A stretch of 64,000 nt of DNA from Candidatus Thiothrix putei (GCA_029972225.1 CP124756.1:3392001-3456000); one strand, 5' to 3'; positions 1 through 8,641 are shown, counted from the first letter of the stretch. Notes: generated by a model not told the origin, from the letters alone. Translations and numbers: made by a program.

Positions 1-1
1 C

Positions 2-1861
2 ATGACCACTAAACCTATGGGCATGTTATTGCAAGACCCATCCTTACCTGATTTGTACCAAGACTACGAATTCCCCATCGACAGCGATTTTCTCGCGGGC
101 ATGGGGTCAAGCAAATTTACCATCCGCGATAACGACCTGTATGACATGCCACTTTACCAAGGGTTAGATTGGGCAAATGCCGATCTCTCCTTTGCCGCAC
201 TCAATAGAAAAGGCAATTTCATTGACAACCCACAGTTCCACCAAGTCAACACCTTCGCCGTCGCCGCTTACTCGCTGGATCTGGTAGAAGCCGCTATCGG
301 GCGCGAAATGAAATGGAAACACGGCGCTCCCTTGGTGTTGCGTCCCCATGCCTTCGGCGATGCGAATGCGTTTTACGACCCGATGTCACCGTCACTCAAT
401 TTTGGGTCGTTCACCTCCCCATTCCGCCGCGCCCCGGTGTGGACATGTTTATCCCACGACATCGTGTCCCATGAATTGGGTCACGCGATCCTCGATTCCT
501 TCCGCCCCCTGTATGTGTATTCCGAAGAAGTCGATACCGGCGCGTTACACGAATCGGTCGGCGATTTAATGGCGATGTTTACCTCGCTCAGTCACAAACC
601 GGTAGTAGAACAATTATTCCGCGAATCCGGCGGCGATATGATGAACCCCAGCCTTGCCAGCGGCTTGGCAGAAGAATTCGGCATCGGCTTGTGGGGGGTC
701 AGCTTCCCCTTCCTGCGTTCTGCCCTGAATGGCCCCAGCTACGACATGGCACCATTTGAAATTCATGATCGCTCCACAGTATGGACTGCTGCCATTTATG
801 AAATCCTCGCCACTCTGGTTTCCGAAGCGCTGCCCCCCACAGTGAAAGCCACCTTGGAGAATGCACCTGTCACGCATAAACCCCAGGCGCAAATGCGTTC
901 AATGCGCCAGATGACGATTCAGCAACAAGACCCGGCGTTCGAGGACTACTACACCGAATCCGCTAATCGCAGTGATTTCGACGCCTTTTTCGAGGCCATC
1001 GTCTCTGCGAGTACCCGCGTCAAAGGCATGATGTTACGGGCGCTGCAAGACATCCCACCCACTGGCGTGACGCTGCTGACCTTGGCACGGGTACTGTACA
1101 ACGCCGACGCTCGCCTGTTCCCGGATGACCCACACCCGCGTGAACTGGCTAAAGAAGTATTCCAACGCCGCATGATGTGGCAGGAAGAAATCGACATCAA
1201 CGCCCCCGGCATTGGCTCTAGTTTCGAGGAAGCTTTCCATACCGGCAATACCGCACTGATGAAAGCCGTGTATGAAAACGCCGATGCCCTGCGCATTCCC
1301 ATGAGTGAAGGCGCACGCATTCTCAGCCCCCGCATCAGCACCGTCACCCGCACCATTGACGCGGCGAAGGAACAACGCGGCACCGGCAGCAAAACCGTGA
1401 CCGAGCGTTACCTGTATTACACCTATGAAATGCAGTACGAATCCTGCTACATCACCCCAGATGGCGAAATCGCCATGGGCATGGTGTCAATTTACAAGGG
1501 AGGCACCTTGGTTATGGACGAAAACTGGAATGACATCCAACTCACCACCGACACGGATTTGTGGATTTACCCCGAAGAACCCAGCGAAGGCGACGTGCCG
1601 CCCGCAGAACCCGTTGGTATCCGGGCGATTAAAATGGCGAAACAGCGTTTCATCAAAACCCACCGCCAATCCCTGCGGGCATTCCGTGACGGTCTGGTGC
1701 GGCCTGATGGAACTTTACCCAGCGGGCAAGTGGCGCTGCCATTCAAGGTAACACGTCAGTCTAGCGGCGCGAATGTCCTCATCCGCAACCGCTGCAACTT
1801 GGGTGAGCACCTGATGGGCGTGGCGGGTAAGCACGCACACTTCCCGTTTGATGTGGATTAA
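2..1861 (+). CDS. Gluzincin-type zinc metallopeptidase-like protein
   Basis: A 619-residue protein with the zinc-binding motif HELGH (about residues 157-161), followed about 25 residues later by HESVGDLMA, which supplies the third ligand Glu. This HExxH...E layout is that of gluzincins related to the M4/M36 (thermolysin, fungalysin) clans. No signal peptide is visible at the present start, so a cytoplasmic location or another export route is possible. The ATG lies at the window edge, so the true start may be upstream. The last four bases overlap the end of the convergent pepP gene. The long C-terminal half is not recognised. The metallopeptidase assignment is fairly sure; the substrate is unknown. 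Confidence 0.75.
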   Translation: MTTKPMGMLLQDPSLPDLYQDYEFPIDSDFLAGMGSSKFTIRDNDLYDMPLYQGLDWANADLSFAALNRKGNFIDNPQFHQVNTFAVAAYSLDLVEAAIGREMKWKHGAPLVLRPHAFGDANAFYDPMSPSLNFGSFTSPFRRAPVWTCLSHDIVSHELGHAILDSFRPLYVYSEEVDTGALHESVGDLMAMFTSLSHKPVVEQLFRESGGDMMNPSLASGLAEEFGIGLWGVSFPFLRSALNGPSYDMAPFEIHDRSTVWTAAIYEILATLVSEALPPTVKATLENAPVTHKPQAQMRSMRQMTIQQQDPAFEDYYTESANRSDFDAFFEAIVSASTRVKGMMLRALQDIPPTGVTLLTLARVLYNADARLFPDDPHPRELAKEVFQRRMMWQEEIDINAPGIGSSFEEAFHTGNTALMKAVYENADALRIPMSEGARILSPRISTVTRTIDAAKEQRGTGSKTVTERYLYYTYEMQYESCYITPDGEIAMGMVSIYKGGTLVMDENWNDIQLTTDTDLWIYPEEPSEGDVPPAEPVGIRAIKMAKQRFIKTHRQSLRAFRDGLVRPDGTLPSGQVALPFKVTRQSSGANVLIRNRCNLGEHLMGVAGKHAHFPFDVD

Positions 1862-3210
1862 CGCTGCATCAATGCCTCAATGTCGTCAACTTCTTTGACA
1901 ACTGCCGCCGACAGCACCTCGTTGCCGTCGGCGGTGATTAGCACGTCATCCTCAATCCGAATCCCGATATTCCACCATTGCGGATCGACATTATCGGCGG
2001 GGGAAATATACAGCCCCGGTTCCACCGTCAACACCATGCCCGGTTGTAAGGTGCGCCATTCTTCACCGTGCTTGTAATCCCCCACATCGTGGACATCCAT
2101 CCCCAGCCAATGCCCGGTTTTGTGCATGTAAAACTGGCGGTAAGGCTCTTCGGGAGCAGGTTCTTCGAGATTCGTCACCTCAGGCTTTTTCAACACCTCT
2201 TCCAGTGTGCCGCTCAATATGCCCAAATCGAGTAACCCTTGCGCCAACACCTTCACTGCCGCTTGGTGCGGGTCATCCCACGTATTGCCTGGAATCGCGA
2301 CAGCAATCGCCGCCTGTTGCGCATCCAGCACCAACTGATACAAGGCCCGTTGTGCGGGGCTAAATTTGCCATTCACCGGAAAGGTGCGGGTAATATCGCT
2401 GGCGTAGCATTCGTGTTCTGCCCCCGCATCAATCAGCAGCAAATCACCGTCTTGCAACACGTCACGGTTTTCAATGTAGTGCAAAATGCAGGCATTTTTA
2501 CCGCCGCCCACAATCGAGGTATACGCGGGTTCCATCCCCATGCGCCGGAATTCGTGCAGCAATTCGGCTTCGACTTCGTACTCGTATGTCCCCGGCTGGC
2601 ACAGTTGCATCGCACGGGTATGCGCCCGTGCTGCGGTTTGCGCGGCATAACGCATGACTGCCACTTCCGCTGCTGATTTGAACAGGCGCATTTCGTGCAG
2701 AATCCGATCCAGCATCACAATGCTGTGCGGCGCACGTATCCCCGCCCTCGCTCTGGCACGCAAGTGATTCACCCAACGAATCAGGTGCAAATCAAACTCA
2801 GGGTTCGCGCCCAAATCGTAATGCACTTGATCACGCCCGATCAGCAATTCCGGCATCAGCTTGTTTAAGTCGCTAATCGGGTGTGCATCATCCGCGCCAT
2901 GCCAATGTTTTGCGCCCTCCAAACCGGCACGAGTGCCTGACCAGCGTTCCGCTAATTCGTTTTTTTCGCGGCAAAACAACACGTATTCGCCCTCATCGCG
3001 CCCCGGCACAAATACCGCCACTGCCTCCGGCTCGTTGAAGCCAGTGAGGTAATGAAAATCGCTGTCTTGGCGAAACGGGTATTCCGCATCACGGTTACGC
3101 ACTTTCAAGCCGCCAGAAGGCACGACTGCCACCGCATCATTACCCAATTGCGCCAACAACTGCCGCCGCCGTGCGGCGTACTCTTCCTTCGGAATTATCG
3201 GTTTTTGCAT
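1858..3210 (-). CDS. pepP: Xaa-Pro aminopeptidase (M24B)
   Basis: A 450-residue aminopeptidase P that removes the N-terminal residue from peptides with proline in second position, in the cytoplasm. The dinuclear-metal ligands of the pita-bread fold are all visible: Asp in LLIDAGAE, Asp in ASDITRTF, His in GHWLGMDVHDVG, Glu in TVEPGLY and Glu in IRIEDDVL. The N-terminal aminopeptidase-P domain (about residues 1-130) contains the typical YLTGFNEPEAV segment. Length matches the family. It lies 10 bases downstream of the ygfB-family gene on the same strand, the gene order seen in many gammaproteobacteria, so the two are probably cotranscribed. Confidence 0.96.
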   Translation of the reverse strand: MQKPIIPKEEYAARRRQLLAQLGNDAVAVVPSGGLKVRNRDAEYPFRQDSDFHYLTGFNEPEAVAVFVPGRDEGEYVLFCREKNELAERWSGTRAGLEGAKHWHGADDAHPISDLNKLMPELLIGRDQVHYDLGANPEFDLHLIRWVNHLRARARAGIRAPHSIVMLDRILHEMRLFKSAAEVAVMRYAAQTAARAHTRAMQLCQPGTYEYEVEAELLHEFRRMGMEPAYTSIVGGGKNACILHYIENRDVLQDGDLLLIDAGAEHECYASDITRTFPVNGKFSPAQRALYQLVLDAQQAAIAVAIPGNTWDDPHQAAVKVLAQGLLDLGILSGTLEEVLKKPEVTNLEEPAPEEPYRQFYMHKTGHWLGMDVHDVGDYKHGEEWRTLQPGMVLTVEPGLYISPADNVDPQWWNIGIRIEDDVLITADGNEVLSAAVVKEVDDIEALMQR

Positions 3211-3220
3211 GGTGTTCTCC

Positions 3221-3775
3221 TCAATGAATGTGTGGCGCTGCTTTCATCGGTTGCAGTTCTTCGTTCATCATCAACACCCCGACGCGCAGGTACTCGATAA
3301 TTTCCGCGAGTGATTCTTCACCCTCTTCTTCATCTTCCATTTCCAGCTCGCCGGAACTGCCGATACGCACCACATCTTCCGCCCATTCACGCGAATCGTC
3401 CGGCAAAGTGCGCATGTCTTTCACCCCCGCCAGTGCCAACCCGAAACTGAAGCCCTGACACCAATCTTGCATCGCTTCCACGCGGGTTTCCAAGGCATCA
3501 TCTTCGGGCAAAAATAGTTCAAACGCCATCTCTGAATCATTTAATTGCTGGCGAGTCGCGCTAAACAAATCTTTCAACAAGCTGCGAGCTTCTTGCACAT
3601 GAAAATCCTGCGGGTTGCCTTCCAACGCCTGCGCCAACCAGGTTTCTGGTGCAGTTGCCTGATCAACCACCAACAAACCGCACGCCATGCCATGAATTTC
3701 TGCACTCGAAAAATCCACATTGGCACGCCCTAACGCCCGCTCTACGCCTACATAATCCGGTAATTCACTCTTCAA
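3221..3775 (-). CDS. ygfB: UPF0149 (YgfB/YecA) family protein
   Basis: A 184-residue acidic, helical protein of the UPF0149 family. Family-typical segments are HGMACGLLV near residue 29 and WCQGFSFGLALAG near residue 106. The most likely start is a TTG codon: an AGGGAG Shine-Dalgarno lies 9 bases upstream at 3785-3790, and the next internal ATG would remove the conserved N-terminus. The gene is followed by pepP after 10 bases. The intergenic 3776-3849 separates it from the divergent ZapB-like gene and must hold both promoters. The molecular role of the family is not settled from sequence. Confidence 0.88.
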   Translation of the reverse strand: MKSELPDYVGVERALGRANVDFSSAEIHGMACGLLVVDQATAPETWLAQALEGNPQDFHVQEARSLLKDLFSATRQQLNDSEMAFELFLPEDDALETRVEAMQDWCQGFSFGLALAGVKDMRTLPDDSREWAEDVVRIGSSGELEMEDEEEGEESLAEIIEYLRVGVLMMNEELQPMKAAPHIH

Positions 3776-3849
3776 AATTATCTTCTCCCTGACAAAGCAC
3801 TATTATGAGATGATTGACGTGGTTTCGCACTCTTTACTACCATTAGCGT

Positions 3850-4089
3850 ATGAATACAAAAGCCCCCGACCTGACACTGCAAACTCAACTCGACGCCATC
3901 GAACAACGCATGGAACGTTTGTTGGGTCTCATTGAAAAATTGGCGACTGAAAATGCTGATCTGAAAAAGCAAGAAAAAACTCTTGCTCAGGAATGTCAGG
4001 CATTACGCAGCCGCCATGACAAAGCCAGCAGTCAACTGGAAGCCCTGATACAGCGCCTAAAAACTCAGCCAACCGCAACCGGGGCATAA
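3850..4089 (+). CDS. ZapB-like small coiled-coil protein (TIGR02449 type)
   Basis: A 79-residue protein predicted to be almost entirely coiled coil: a heptad-rich stretch from about residue 8 to 68 with many Glu, Gln, Leu and Lys and no cysteine. It resembles the short ZapB-like cell-division proteins that commonly sit just before zapA in gammaproteobacteria. It ends five bases before zapA, which supports cotranscription and a role in stabilising the FtsZ ring. The family assignment rests on size, composition and neighbour. No strong Shine-Dalgarno is seen upstream. Confidence 0.75.
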   Translation: MNTKAPDLTLQTQLDAIEQRMERLLGLIEKLATENADLKKQEKTLAQECQALRSRHDKASSQLEALIQRLKTQPTATGA

Positions 4090-4094
4090 ATCAC

Positions 4095-4403
4095 ATGGAA
4101 AAAACTATCCAACCCGTCAGTGTGCGTATTCTCGACAAAGACTATATGGTCGCCTGCCCGCTGGGTGAACAGGATGCCTTGATTGCTTCTTCACGCCGCG
4201 TCGATCGCGAAATGCGCAAAATCCGTGATTCCGGCAAAGTATTGAGCAGTGACCGCATTGCCGTCATGGTTGCCCTCAATCTTGCCCATGAATTAATGCA
4301 CGGCAAACAGCACCACAACCCATCAGCCGACCCTGCAACGCTGGAACACCTGCAAAAAATGCAGCAACGTTTGGATGCCACGCTTGATAAGCACAAAGCT
4401 TGA
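4095..4403 (+). CDS. zapA: Cell division protein ZapA
   Basis: A 102-residue protein of the ZapA family, which binds FtsZ and bundles its filaments at midcell. Visible family features are the N-terminal segment VSVRILDKDYMVACP, the DREMRKIRDSGKV region, and the central helix DRIAVMVALNLAHELM, followed by a C-terminal coiled coil. It follows the ZapB-like gene by five bases and is immediately followed by the 6S RNA gene, the classical zapA-ssrS order of gammaproteobacteria. Confidence 0.93.
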   Translation: MEKTIQPVSVRILDKDYMVACPLGEQDALIASSRRVDREMRKIRDSGKVLSSDRIAVMVALNLAHELMHGKQHHNPSADPATLEHLQKMQQRLDATLDKHKA

Positions 4404-4407
4404 GCAT

Positions 4408-4435
4408 TTGTCAATTCTTCCCCTCACCCGATAAT
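4408..4435 (+). promoter_or_regulatory. Candidate sigma-70 promoter of the 6S RNA gene
   Basis: TTGTCA at 4408-4413 and GATAAT at 4430-4435 are separated by 16 bases and would start transcription near 4442. A second possible -10 box, TATGAT at 4444-4449, would start near 4456, close to the predicted mature 5' end. The -35 box begins just after the zapA stop codon. The assignment is by inspection only. Confidence 0.5.
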
Positions 4436-4451
4436 TGTAATAGTATGATCA

Positions 4452-4640
4452 CAAGAGCACCTCTGGGGGACGCGTGAGAAGATGGGTATTATCCTTGAGC
4501 CTAATTTCTTACCCCGGGAGTGGCTGTAATGATTTGGTGTGCATGACCGCCCGACGGTAAGCCTGAAAAACATTCGCCGCACCCACTTGAACCACTGGTT
4601 CAAGGTCGAAGTCTTCCACGATTTTCTGGAGTGTGCTCCT
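4452..4640 (+). ncRNA. ssrS: 6S RNA
   Basis: The RNA binds sigma-70 RNA polymerase and mimics an open promoter. The closing stem is visible: GAGCAC at 4455-4460 pairs with GTGCTC at 4633-4638. The strongest signature is the segment near 4577-4610 containing CTTGAACC...GGTTCAAGG, preceded by AAGCCTGAAAAAC and GGTGTGCATGACCG. This matches the 3' half of the E. coli molecule in sequence and order. The spacing gives about 185 nt, the normal length. Position directly after zapA is the standard location; the folate-cycle ligase gene often found next is absent here. Exact ends are estimates. Confidence 0.9.
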
Positions 4641-4752
4641 ACTTTTCCGCCCGCCATTTTTTACCCCCCTATTCATCGCTATTTTGAGTTTTCTCAAACG
4701 CTGCATTACGCCATTTGTTATAGTGGGCAAACCGTTAGGAGGAAATTAAAAC

Positions 4753-5232
4753 ATGAGAGTAAACCCGTTTTTTGCTGCCAGCATGGTGGCAATTGCTTTA
4801 TTGAGCGTCCCTTTTTCAGCCGTCACCGCTGCCGATGCTGTTACCGAAAAAACCAGTGAAAGTGAAGCCACTGGTGATGAAACCCATCGCTTGGTGATTC
4901 AGGTCAACAAGCGTGAAGAAGACTTTCAAGATCACGTCTTAGCCAATATCGTCAATCTGCAAAAGCATTACGGCATGGATAATATCGAAATGGAAGTGGT
5001 CGCCTATGGCCCCGGCATTTGGTTAGTCACCGACAAAAGTGCGTTTCTCAAGCGGGTCGAAAGCTTGATGATGCAAAACGTCACCTTCACCGCTTGTGGT
5101 AACACCCTCGATACCGTGGAAGAAACCAGTGGCACACGTCCCACACTCATTGACGGCGTCGAGGAAACCCAAGCGGGCATTGCTCGGATTATTGCCTTGC
5201 AAGAACAAGGCTGGAGTTACCTTAGCCCGTAA
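4753..5232 (+). CDS. Secreted DsrE/DsrF-like family protein
   Basis: A 159-residue protein with a clear signal peptide (hydrophobic residues 7-22, likely cleavage after AVTA near residue 26) and a DsrE-like fold. The family pattern is seen in HRLVIQVN, LANIVNLQKHYG, EMEVVAYGPGIWLV and VTFTACGNTLD with a conserved Cys. DsrE-like proteins carry or transfer sulfur; periplasmic members such as this are common in sulfur-oxidising bacteria, but their partner is often unknown. A GGAGG-like ribosome site (AGGAGG at 4738-4743) precedes the ATG. The 3' end overlaps the convergent chelatase gene by 11 bases. Confidence 0.8.
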   Translation: MRVNPFFAASMVAIALLSVPFSAVTAADAVTEKTSESEATGDETHRLVIQVNKREEDFQDHVLANIVNLQKHYGMDNIEMEVVAYGPGIWLVTDKSAFLKRVESLMMQNVTFTACGNTLDTVEETSGTRPTLIDGVEETQAGIARIIALQEQGWSYLSP

Positions 5233-5635
5233 TGCACGCGGGATAAGTGCAGTTAGCTCCATTGCACTCACACGCTGTTTGCGCTGACTGCAAAATCAAG
5301 CTCGGCATTAAACCCGATACCCCCAAGTAAGGCGCCATACGAATCTTTACTTGGGGGTTTTCACGTTGTTTCGCTTGTACCAATTCAGGCACATCCGTTA
5401 CCACATGCCGACCGGCTGATAGAAAAAATGGCATAATGGTGATTGCCGTTGCGCCTTGATCAATGCATTGCTGGATACCATCGGGAATCGACGGCTCTGC
5501 CAATTCCAGAAACGCACTGCCCACGTAAGCGTAATCCGCACCAGACTGCTCCCCGACTTTGGCAGCAAGGGCACGAATTTCATCATTCGATTGCACGCGG
5601 CGACTGCCGTGCGCCACAATAAGTAAAGCTTGCAT
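5222..5635 (-). CDS. cbiX: Sirohydrochlorin chelatase, CbiX/SirB short type
   Basis: A protein of about 137 residues that inserts Fe or Co into sirohydrochlorin, for siroheme or cobalamin. The N-terminus LLIVAHGSRR carries the catalytic His, and GRHVVTDVPELV holds the second conserved His of the single-domain CbiX family. Two adjacent ATG codons (5638 and 5635) are possible; AAGGA lies three bases before the first and six before the second, so the second is preferred. Longer upstream in-frame sequence has no family similarity. The C-terminus is Cys-rich (CECNGANCTYPAC), a possible metal site. Siroheme would serve sulfite reductases in a sulfur oxidiser. Confidence 0.87.
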   Translation of the reverse strand: MQALLIVAHGSRRVQSNDEIRALAAKVGEQSGADYAYVGSAFLELAEPSIPDGIQQCIDQGATAITIMPFFLSAGRHVVTDVPELVQAKQRENPQVKIRMAPYLGVSGLMPSLILQSAQTACECNGANCTYPACITG

Positions 5636-5719
5636 CATGAATCCTTGGGTAAACCCTATATCAATAAAGGGCGAATGTAGTAGAGTATCCACTGTCACAA
5701 CAGAGGAGAGGTAAATAGT

Positions 5720-6796
5720 ATGGGTTTACTCGCAGAACTCAGCGCCTGGCAACTGGTGCTGGTCGCACTGGGCTTAACACACATTACCATCGCGGCAGTC
5801 ACGATCTTTTTACACCGCGCCCAAGCACATCGGGCGTTGGATTTAGGGGCTATCCCCGCGCATTTTTTCCGTCTCTGGTTGTGGCTAACCACCGGCATGG
5901 TAACACGCGAATGGGTGGCGATTCACCGCAAACACCACGCCAAATGTGAAACCCCCGAAGACCCGCACAGCCCGCAAACCCGTGGGGTGAACACCGTCCT
6001 CTGGAAAGGTGCGTGGCTGTACCGCCAAGAAGCCAAAAATCAGGAAACCCTCGAAAAATACGGCAAAGGTACCCCCGATGACTGGCTGGAACGCCACGTA
6101 TACGCGCCCTACCCTTGGCTAGGTGTCAGCACCATGCTGGTGATTGATCTGGTGCTGTTTGGCTTGCCCGGCATACTCATCTGGGCGGTACAAATGGTGT
6201 GGATTCCGTTTTGGGCAGCGGGTGTTATCAACGGTTTAGCGCACTTCTGGGGTTATCGCAATTGGAACACTACCGACGCCTCCACCAATATTTCCCCGAT
6301 TGGCATTTTAATTGGCGGCGAAGAATTGCATAACAACCACCATGCATTTGCCGCATCCGCACGGCTTTCCAGTCGCTGGTATGAATTCGATATTGGCTGG
6401 TTCTACATTCGTATTTTAGAAATACTGGGCATGGCAAAAGTGCGTAAAGTTGCCCCGCGCATTCGCATTAACCCTAACAAACTGGCGGCGGATTTTGACA
6501 CAGTGACCGCAGTCCTCGGCAATCGCTTGCAAGTCCTCTCGCACTTTGCCCAGCAAGTCATCAAACCGGTGACGAAATCGGAATTGCGCCACCAAACCGT
6601 ACTCGCGGAAAGCCAAGCCTTACAAACCGTGTATTTGTACCAGCAACGCCTGCATCAATTGTGGGAACGCACCACGGTTAGCCAAGAAGCACGGTTAGAA
6701 GCGGTACAAGAATGGATCAGCAACGCGGAAAAAACCGGTATTGCGGCACTGGAACAATTTGCACACCGCCTGCGCGGGTATTCGGTCAGCGCCTAA
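5720..6796 (+). CDS. Acyl-CoA/acyl-lipid delta-9-type fatty acid desaturase
   Basis: A 358-residue integral membrane di-iron desaturase that introduces a double bond into saturated acyl chains. The three histidine boxes are visible: HRAQAH (about residues 33-38), HRKHH (about 70-74) and HNNHH (about 200-204), with hydrophobic membrane pairs before and between them. An AGAGGAGAGG ribosome site precedes the ATG. Relative to the core family it carries an extra C-terminal helical tail of about 100 residues after the third box. The short gap to the Nudix gene (13 bases) suggests an operon. Confidence 0.92.
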   Translation: MGLLAELSAWQLVLVALGLTHITIAAVTIFLHRAQAHRALDLGAIPAHFFRLWLWLTTGMVTREWVAIHRKHHAKCETPEDPHSPQTRGVNTVLWKGAWLYRQEAKNQETLEKYGKGTPDDWLERHVYAPYPWLGVSTMLVIDLVLFGLPGILIWAVQMVWIPFWAAGVINGLAHFWGYRNWNTTDASTNISPIGILIGGEELHNNHHAFAASARLSSRWYEFDIGWFYIRILEILGMAKVRKVAPRIRINPNKLAADFDTVTAVLGNRLQVLSHFAQQVIKPVTKSELRHQTVLAESQALQTVYLYQQRLHQLWERTTVSQEARLEAVQEWISNAEKTGIAALEQFAHRLRGYSVSA

Positions 6797-6809
6797 GGCA
6801 GCCAGCACC

Positions 6810-7400
6810 ATGAACGCCATTGACCAACTGACCCCAACCGACATTATGCAACGCTTACAACAACGTAGCGCAGCGACGCACGATGTCGCGTTGGATGCGT
6901 GTCGCGAAGCCGGGGTGTTAGTACCGTTTGTGCGCATGGATAATGCTTGGCATTTGCTGTTTATTCGCCGCCCTAAGTCAGTGCGCGACTATCACAGTGG
7001 GCAAGTCGCTTTTGCTGGGGGCAAGCGTGACCCGGAAGATGCCGACCTGACCGCCACCGCCTTGCGCGAGGCACACGAAGAAATCGGTATTTTACCGCAA
7101 GATGTAGAGATTTTAGGGCAACTCAGCCCGCACCATAGCGTGAGCCGCTTTCAAATTGTGCCAACCGTTGCCAGTGTCCCTTGGCCTTATGAACTGATAC
7201 TCAGCCCGCAAGAAGTCGCCCGCGCCTTCACCATTCCGCTGCATTGGCTGGCACAGCCGCAACACCACGAAATACGCTACCGGCAATTAACCGACGTACC
7301 CGAACCGATACCGATTGTGTACTTTCAGGAATACGATGGAGAAATCTTGTGGGGGGCAACGGCGCGAATTACGCTGTCATTGCTGGCTTGCTTGCAGTAA
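6810..7400 (+). CDS. Nudix hydrolase, coenzyme A pyrophosphatase-like
   Basis: A 196-residue Nudix hydrolase. The Nudix box is seen from GGKRDPEDADL to REAHEEIGI (about residues 68-92), preceded by SGQVAFAGGK and by LLFIRRPKSVRDYHSG, the extra motif that marks the CoA diphosphatase (NudL/YeaB) branch. The predicted reaction splits CoA into phosphopantetheine and adenosine 3',5'-bisphosphate. The start is the ATG at 6810, since upstream in-frame sequence overlaps the desaturase gene and lacks similarity. The two GGA-rich hairpins lie directly downstream. Confidence 0.9.
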   Translation: MNAIDQLTPTDIMQRLQQRSAATHDVALDACREAGVLVPFVRMDNAWHLLFIRRPKSVRDYHSGQVAFAGGKRDPEDADLTATALREAHEEIGILPQDVEILGQLSPHHSVSRFQIVPTVASVPWPYELILSPQEVARAFTIPLHWLAQPQHHEIRYRQLTDVPEPIPIVYFQEYDGEILWGATARITLSLLACLQ

Positions 7401-7416
7401 GCCGCTTAGAAAAATA

Positions 7417-7486
7417 CGCCCACAGCAAGAACACGAGGAGAGAGAGGAGGAGGAGAGAATCCCTCAATGTCCGTGCGCTGTGGGCG
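7417..7486 (+). repeat. Stem-loop 1 with purine GGA-rich loop
   Basis: A perfect 10-bp inverted repeat, CGCCCACAGC (7417-7426) and GCTGTGGGCG (7477-7486), encloses a 50-base loop. A further 4-bp CACG/CGTG helix (7432-7435 with 7472-7475) extends it. The loop holds GAGGAGAGAGAGGAGGAGGAGAG followed by CCCTC, which could pair with one GAGG. There is no U-tract, so it is not a normal terminator. It is the first of two adjacent hairpins of the same design. Confidence 0.7.
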
Positions 7487-7492
7487 CTTGCA

Positions 7493-7550
7493 AATGATTC
7501 AGAAGCCAGGAGGAGGAGGAGGAGGAGGAGGAGAGAGACTCTGAATCATT
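7493..7550 (+). repeat. Stem-loop 2 with (AGG)8 loop
   Basis: A perfect 11-bp inverted repeat, AATGATTCAGA (7493-7503) and TCTGAATCATT (7540-7550), encloses a 36-base loop made almost only of AGG repeats (eight in a row from 7508 to 7531), then AGAGAGAC. Direct TTGCAA copies, themselves palindromic, flank the hairpin. The loop offers many overlapping GGA and AGGAGG motifs, as bound by CsrA-type proteins or by the 16S rRNA 3' end. It lies between the convergent Nudix and LysR genes. No function is known to me. Confidence 0.7.
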
Positions 7551-7635
7551 CATATTGCAATGCAGCAAATGATAGGGATTTATCCCCAAACACACAAGCT
7601 ACTATTTCTCAACTTTATGGTTAGGAAAACTTACC

Positions 7636-8598
7636 TTAAGCGCTCAAATCATTGTGTGCCTGAGCTTCTGCTAACAACCACTCCACAAACACATCACTGG
7701 CGTGTTGGTTCACTTGTATTTGCTGGGGGCGAAATACGTAGTAGGCATGTTCTAACGGCATAGGTAAATCGAAAGGAATACACAGCCTACCCGTTTCTAT
7801 ATCCGATTGTGCAAGGAGCTTAATCCCAAGCAACACCCCCTGCCCGTCAACAGCAGCATCCAAAGCGAGAGACACATGGTTAAAATGCAGCCCACGATTA
7901 GCATTAACACCGGTAACTCCTTGTAATTTCAGCCACTTTTCCCATCTAGGGTGTCCAACATAATTGGTATCATCATGCAGCAACGTGTGAAAGGCCAAAT
8001 CCTCCGGCACACGTAACGGGTGCGGATGCTCAGCATTAACCAAAACCGGGCTGCATACAGGTACAGCAGATACCGCAAACAGCCTCTCAACGCGATCCCC
8101 CGCATACAGACCTGCACCAAAACCAATGACGACATCGACCTGATTTTGACGGAAAAACGTATCCATCACGCCCCCGCCTTGCTGAAGATCTGCATCCACC
8201 AAACCAACATTACTATTGATTTGCATATCAATTTCAGGGTGTTGGCGAGAAAAACGGTGTAAGCGCGGAATGAGCCATTTAGATGCGAACGACGGTGCAG
8301 CACACACCGTAATGCGTTCACTGTGAGCTTCACTGCGCATCAGGTGTACCGCATCAGCGAGACAGTCAAAACCTTGACGTAATTTAGGCAATGCAGCTTC
8401 CGCCCCCTTGCTGAGAATAATGGTACGATTTTTACGTTCCAACAAAGCAAAGCCGAGGTAATCCTCCAGAAACTTAATCTGATGGCTAATCGCTGCGCGA
8501 GTCACATTAAGCTCTGCCGCCGCCTTGGTAAAACTCAAGTGACGGGCAACAGCTTCAAACGCTCGCAAGGCATTCAGTGGGGGGAGTTGTTGTGACAT
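7636..8598 (-). CDS. LysR-family transcriptional regulator, GcvA-like
   Basis: A 320-residue LysR-type regulator. The N-terminal winged helix-turn-helix is clear: LNALRAFEAVARHLSFTKAA and LNVTRAAISHQIKFLEDYLG (about residues 8-55). A periplasmic-binding-protein-like effector domain fills the rest. The start PPLNALRAFEAVARHLS is typical of the GcvA subgroup. It is transcribed divergently from the glycerate kinase gene with 43 bases between them, the usual arrangement for a regulator and its target, so it probably controls that kinase operon. The effector is unknown. Confidence 0.92.
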   Translation of the reverse strand: MSQQLPPLNALRAFEAVARHLSFTKAAAELNVTRAAISHQIKFLEDYLGFALLERKNRTIILSKGAEAALPKLRQGFDCLADAVHLMRSEAHSERITVCAAPSFASKWLIPRLHRFSRQHPEIDMQINSNVGLVDADLQQGGGVMDTFFRQNQVDVVIGFGAGLYAGDRVERLFAVSAVPVCSPVLVNAEHPHPLRVPEDLAFHTLLHDDTNYVGHPRWEKWLKLQGVTGVNANRGLHFNHVSLALDAAVDGQGVLLGIKLLAQSDIETGRLCIPFDLPMPLEHAYYVFRPQQIQVNQHASDVFVEWLLAEAQAHNDLSA

Positions 8599-8641
8599 GC
8601 TATGATTATGCCTTATTCACTTAAGAAGAACACACAAACCA

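Noticed and set aside
4509..4730. Protein frames across the 6S RNA region
   Set aside because: The conserved 6S structure and sequence explain the region; the frames have no similarity and no ribosome site.
7501..7540. Rho-independent terminator between the Nudix and LysR genes
   Set aside because: The stem is strong, but the loop is very long and no T-run follows on either strand.
7244..7624. Reading frame with a poly-arginine stretch over the GGA repeats
   Set aside because: It overlaps the Nudix gene in another frame, and the arginine run is only a translation of the GGA repeats. No start site or similarity supports it.
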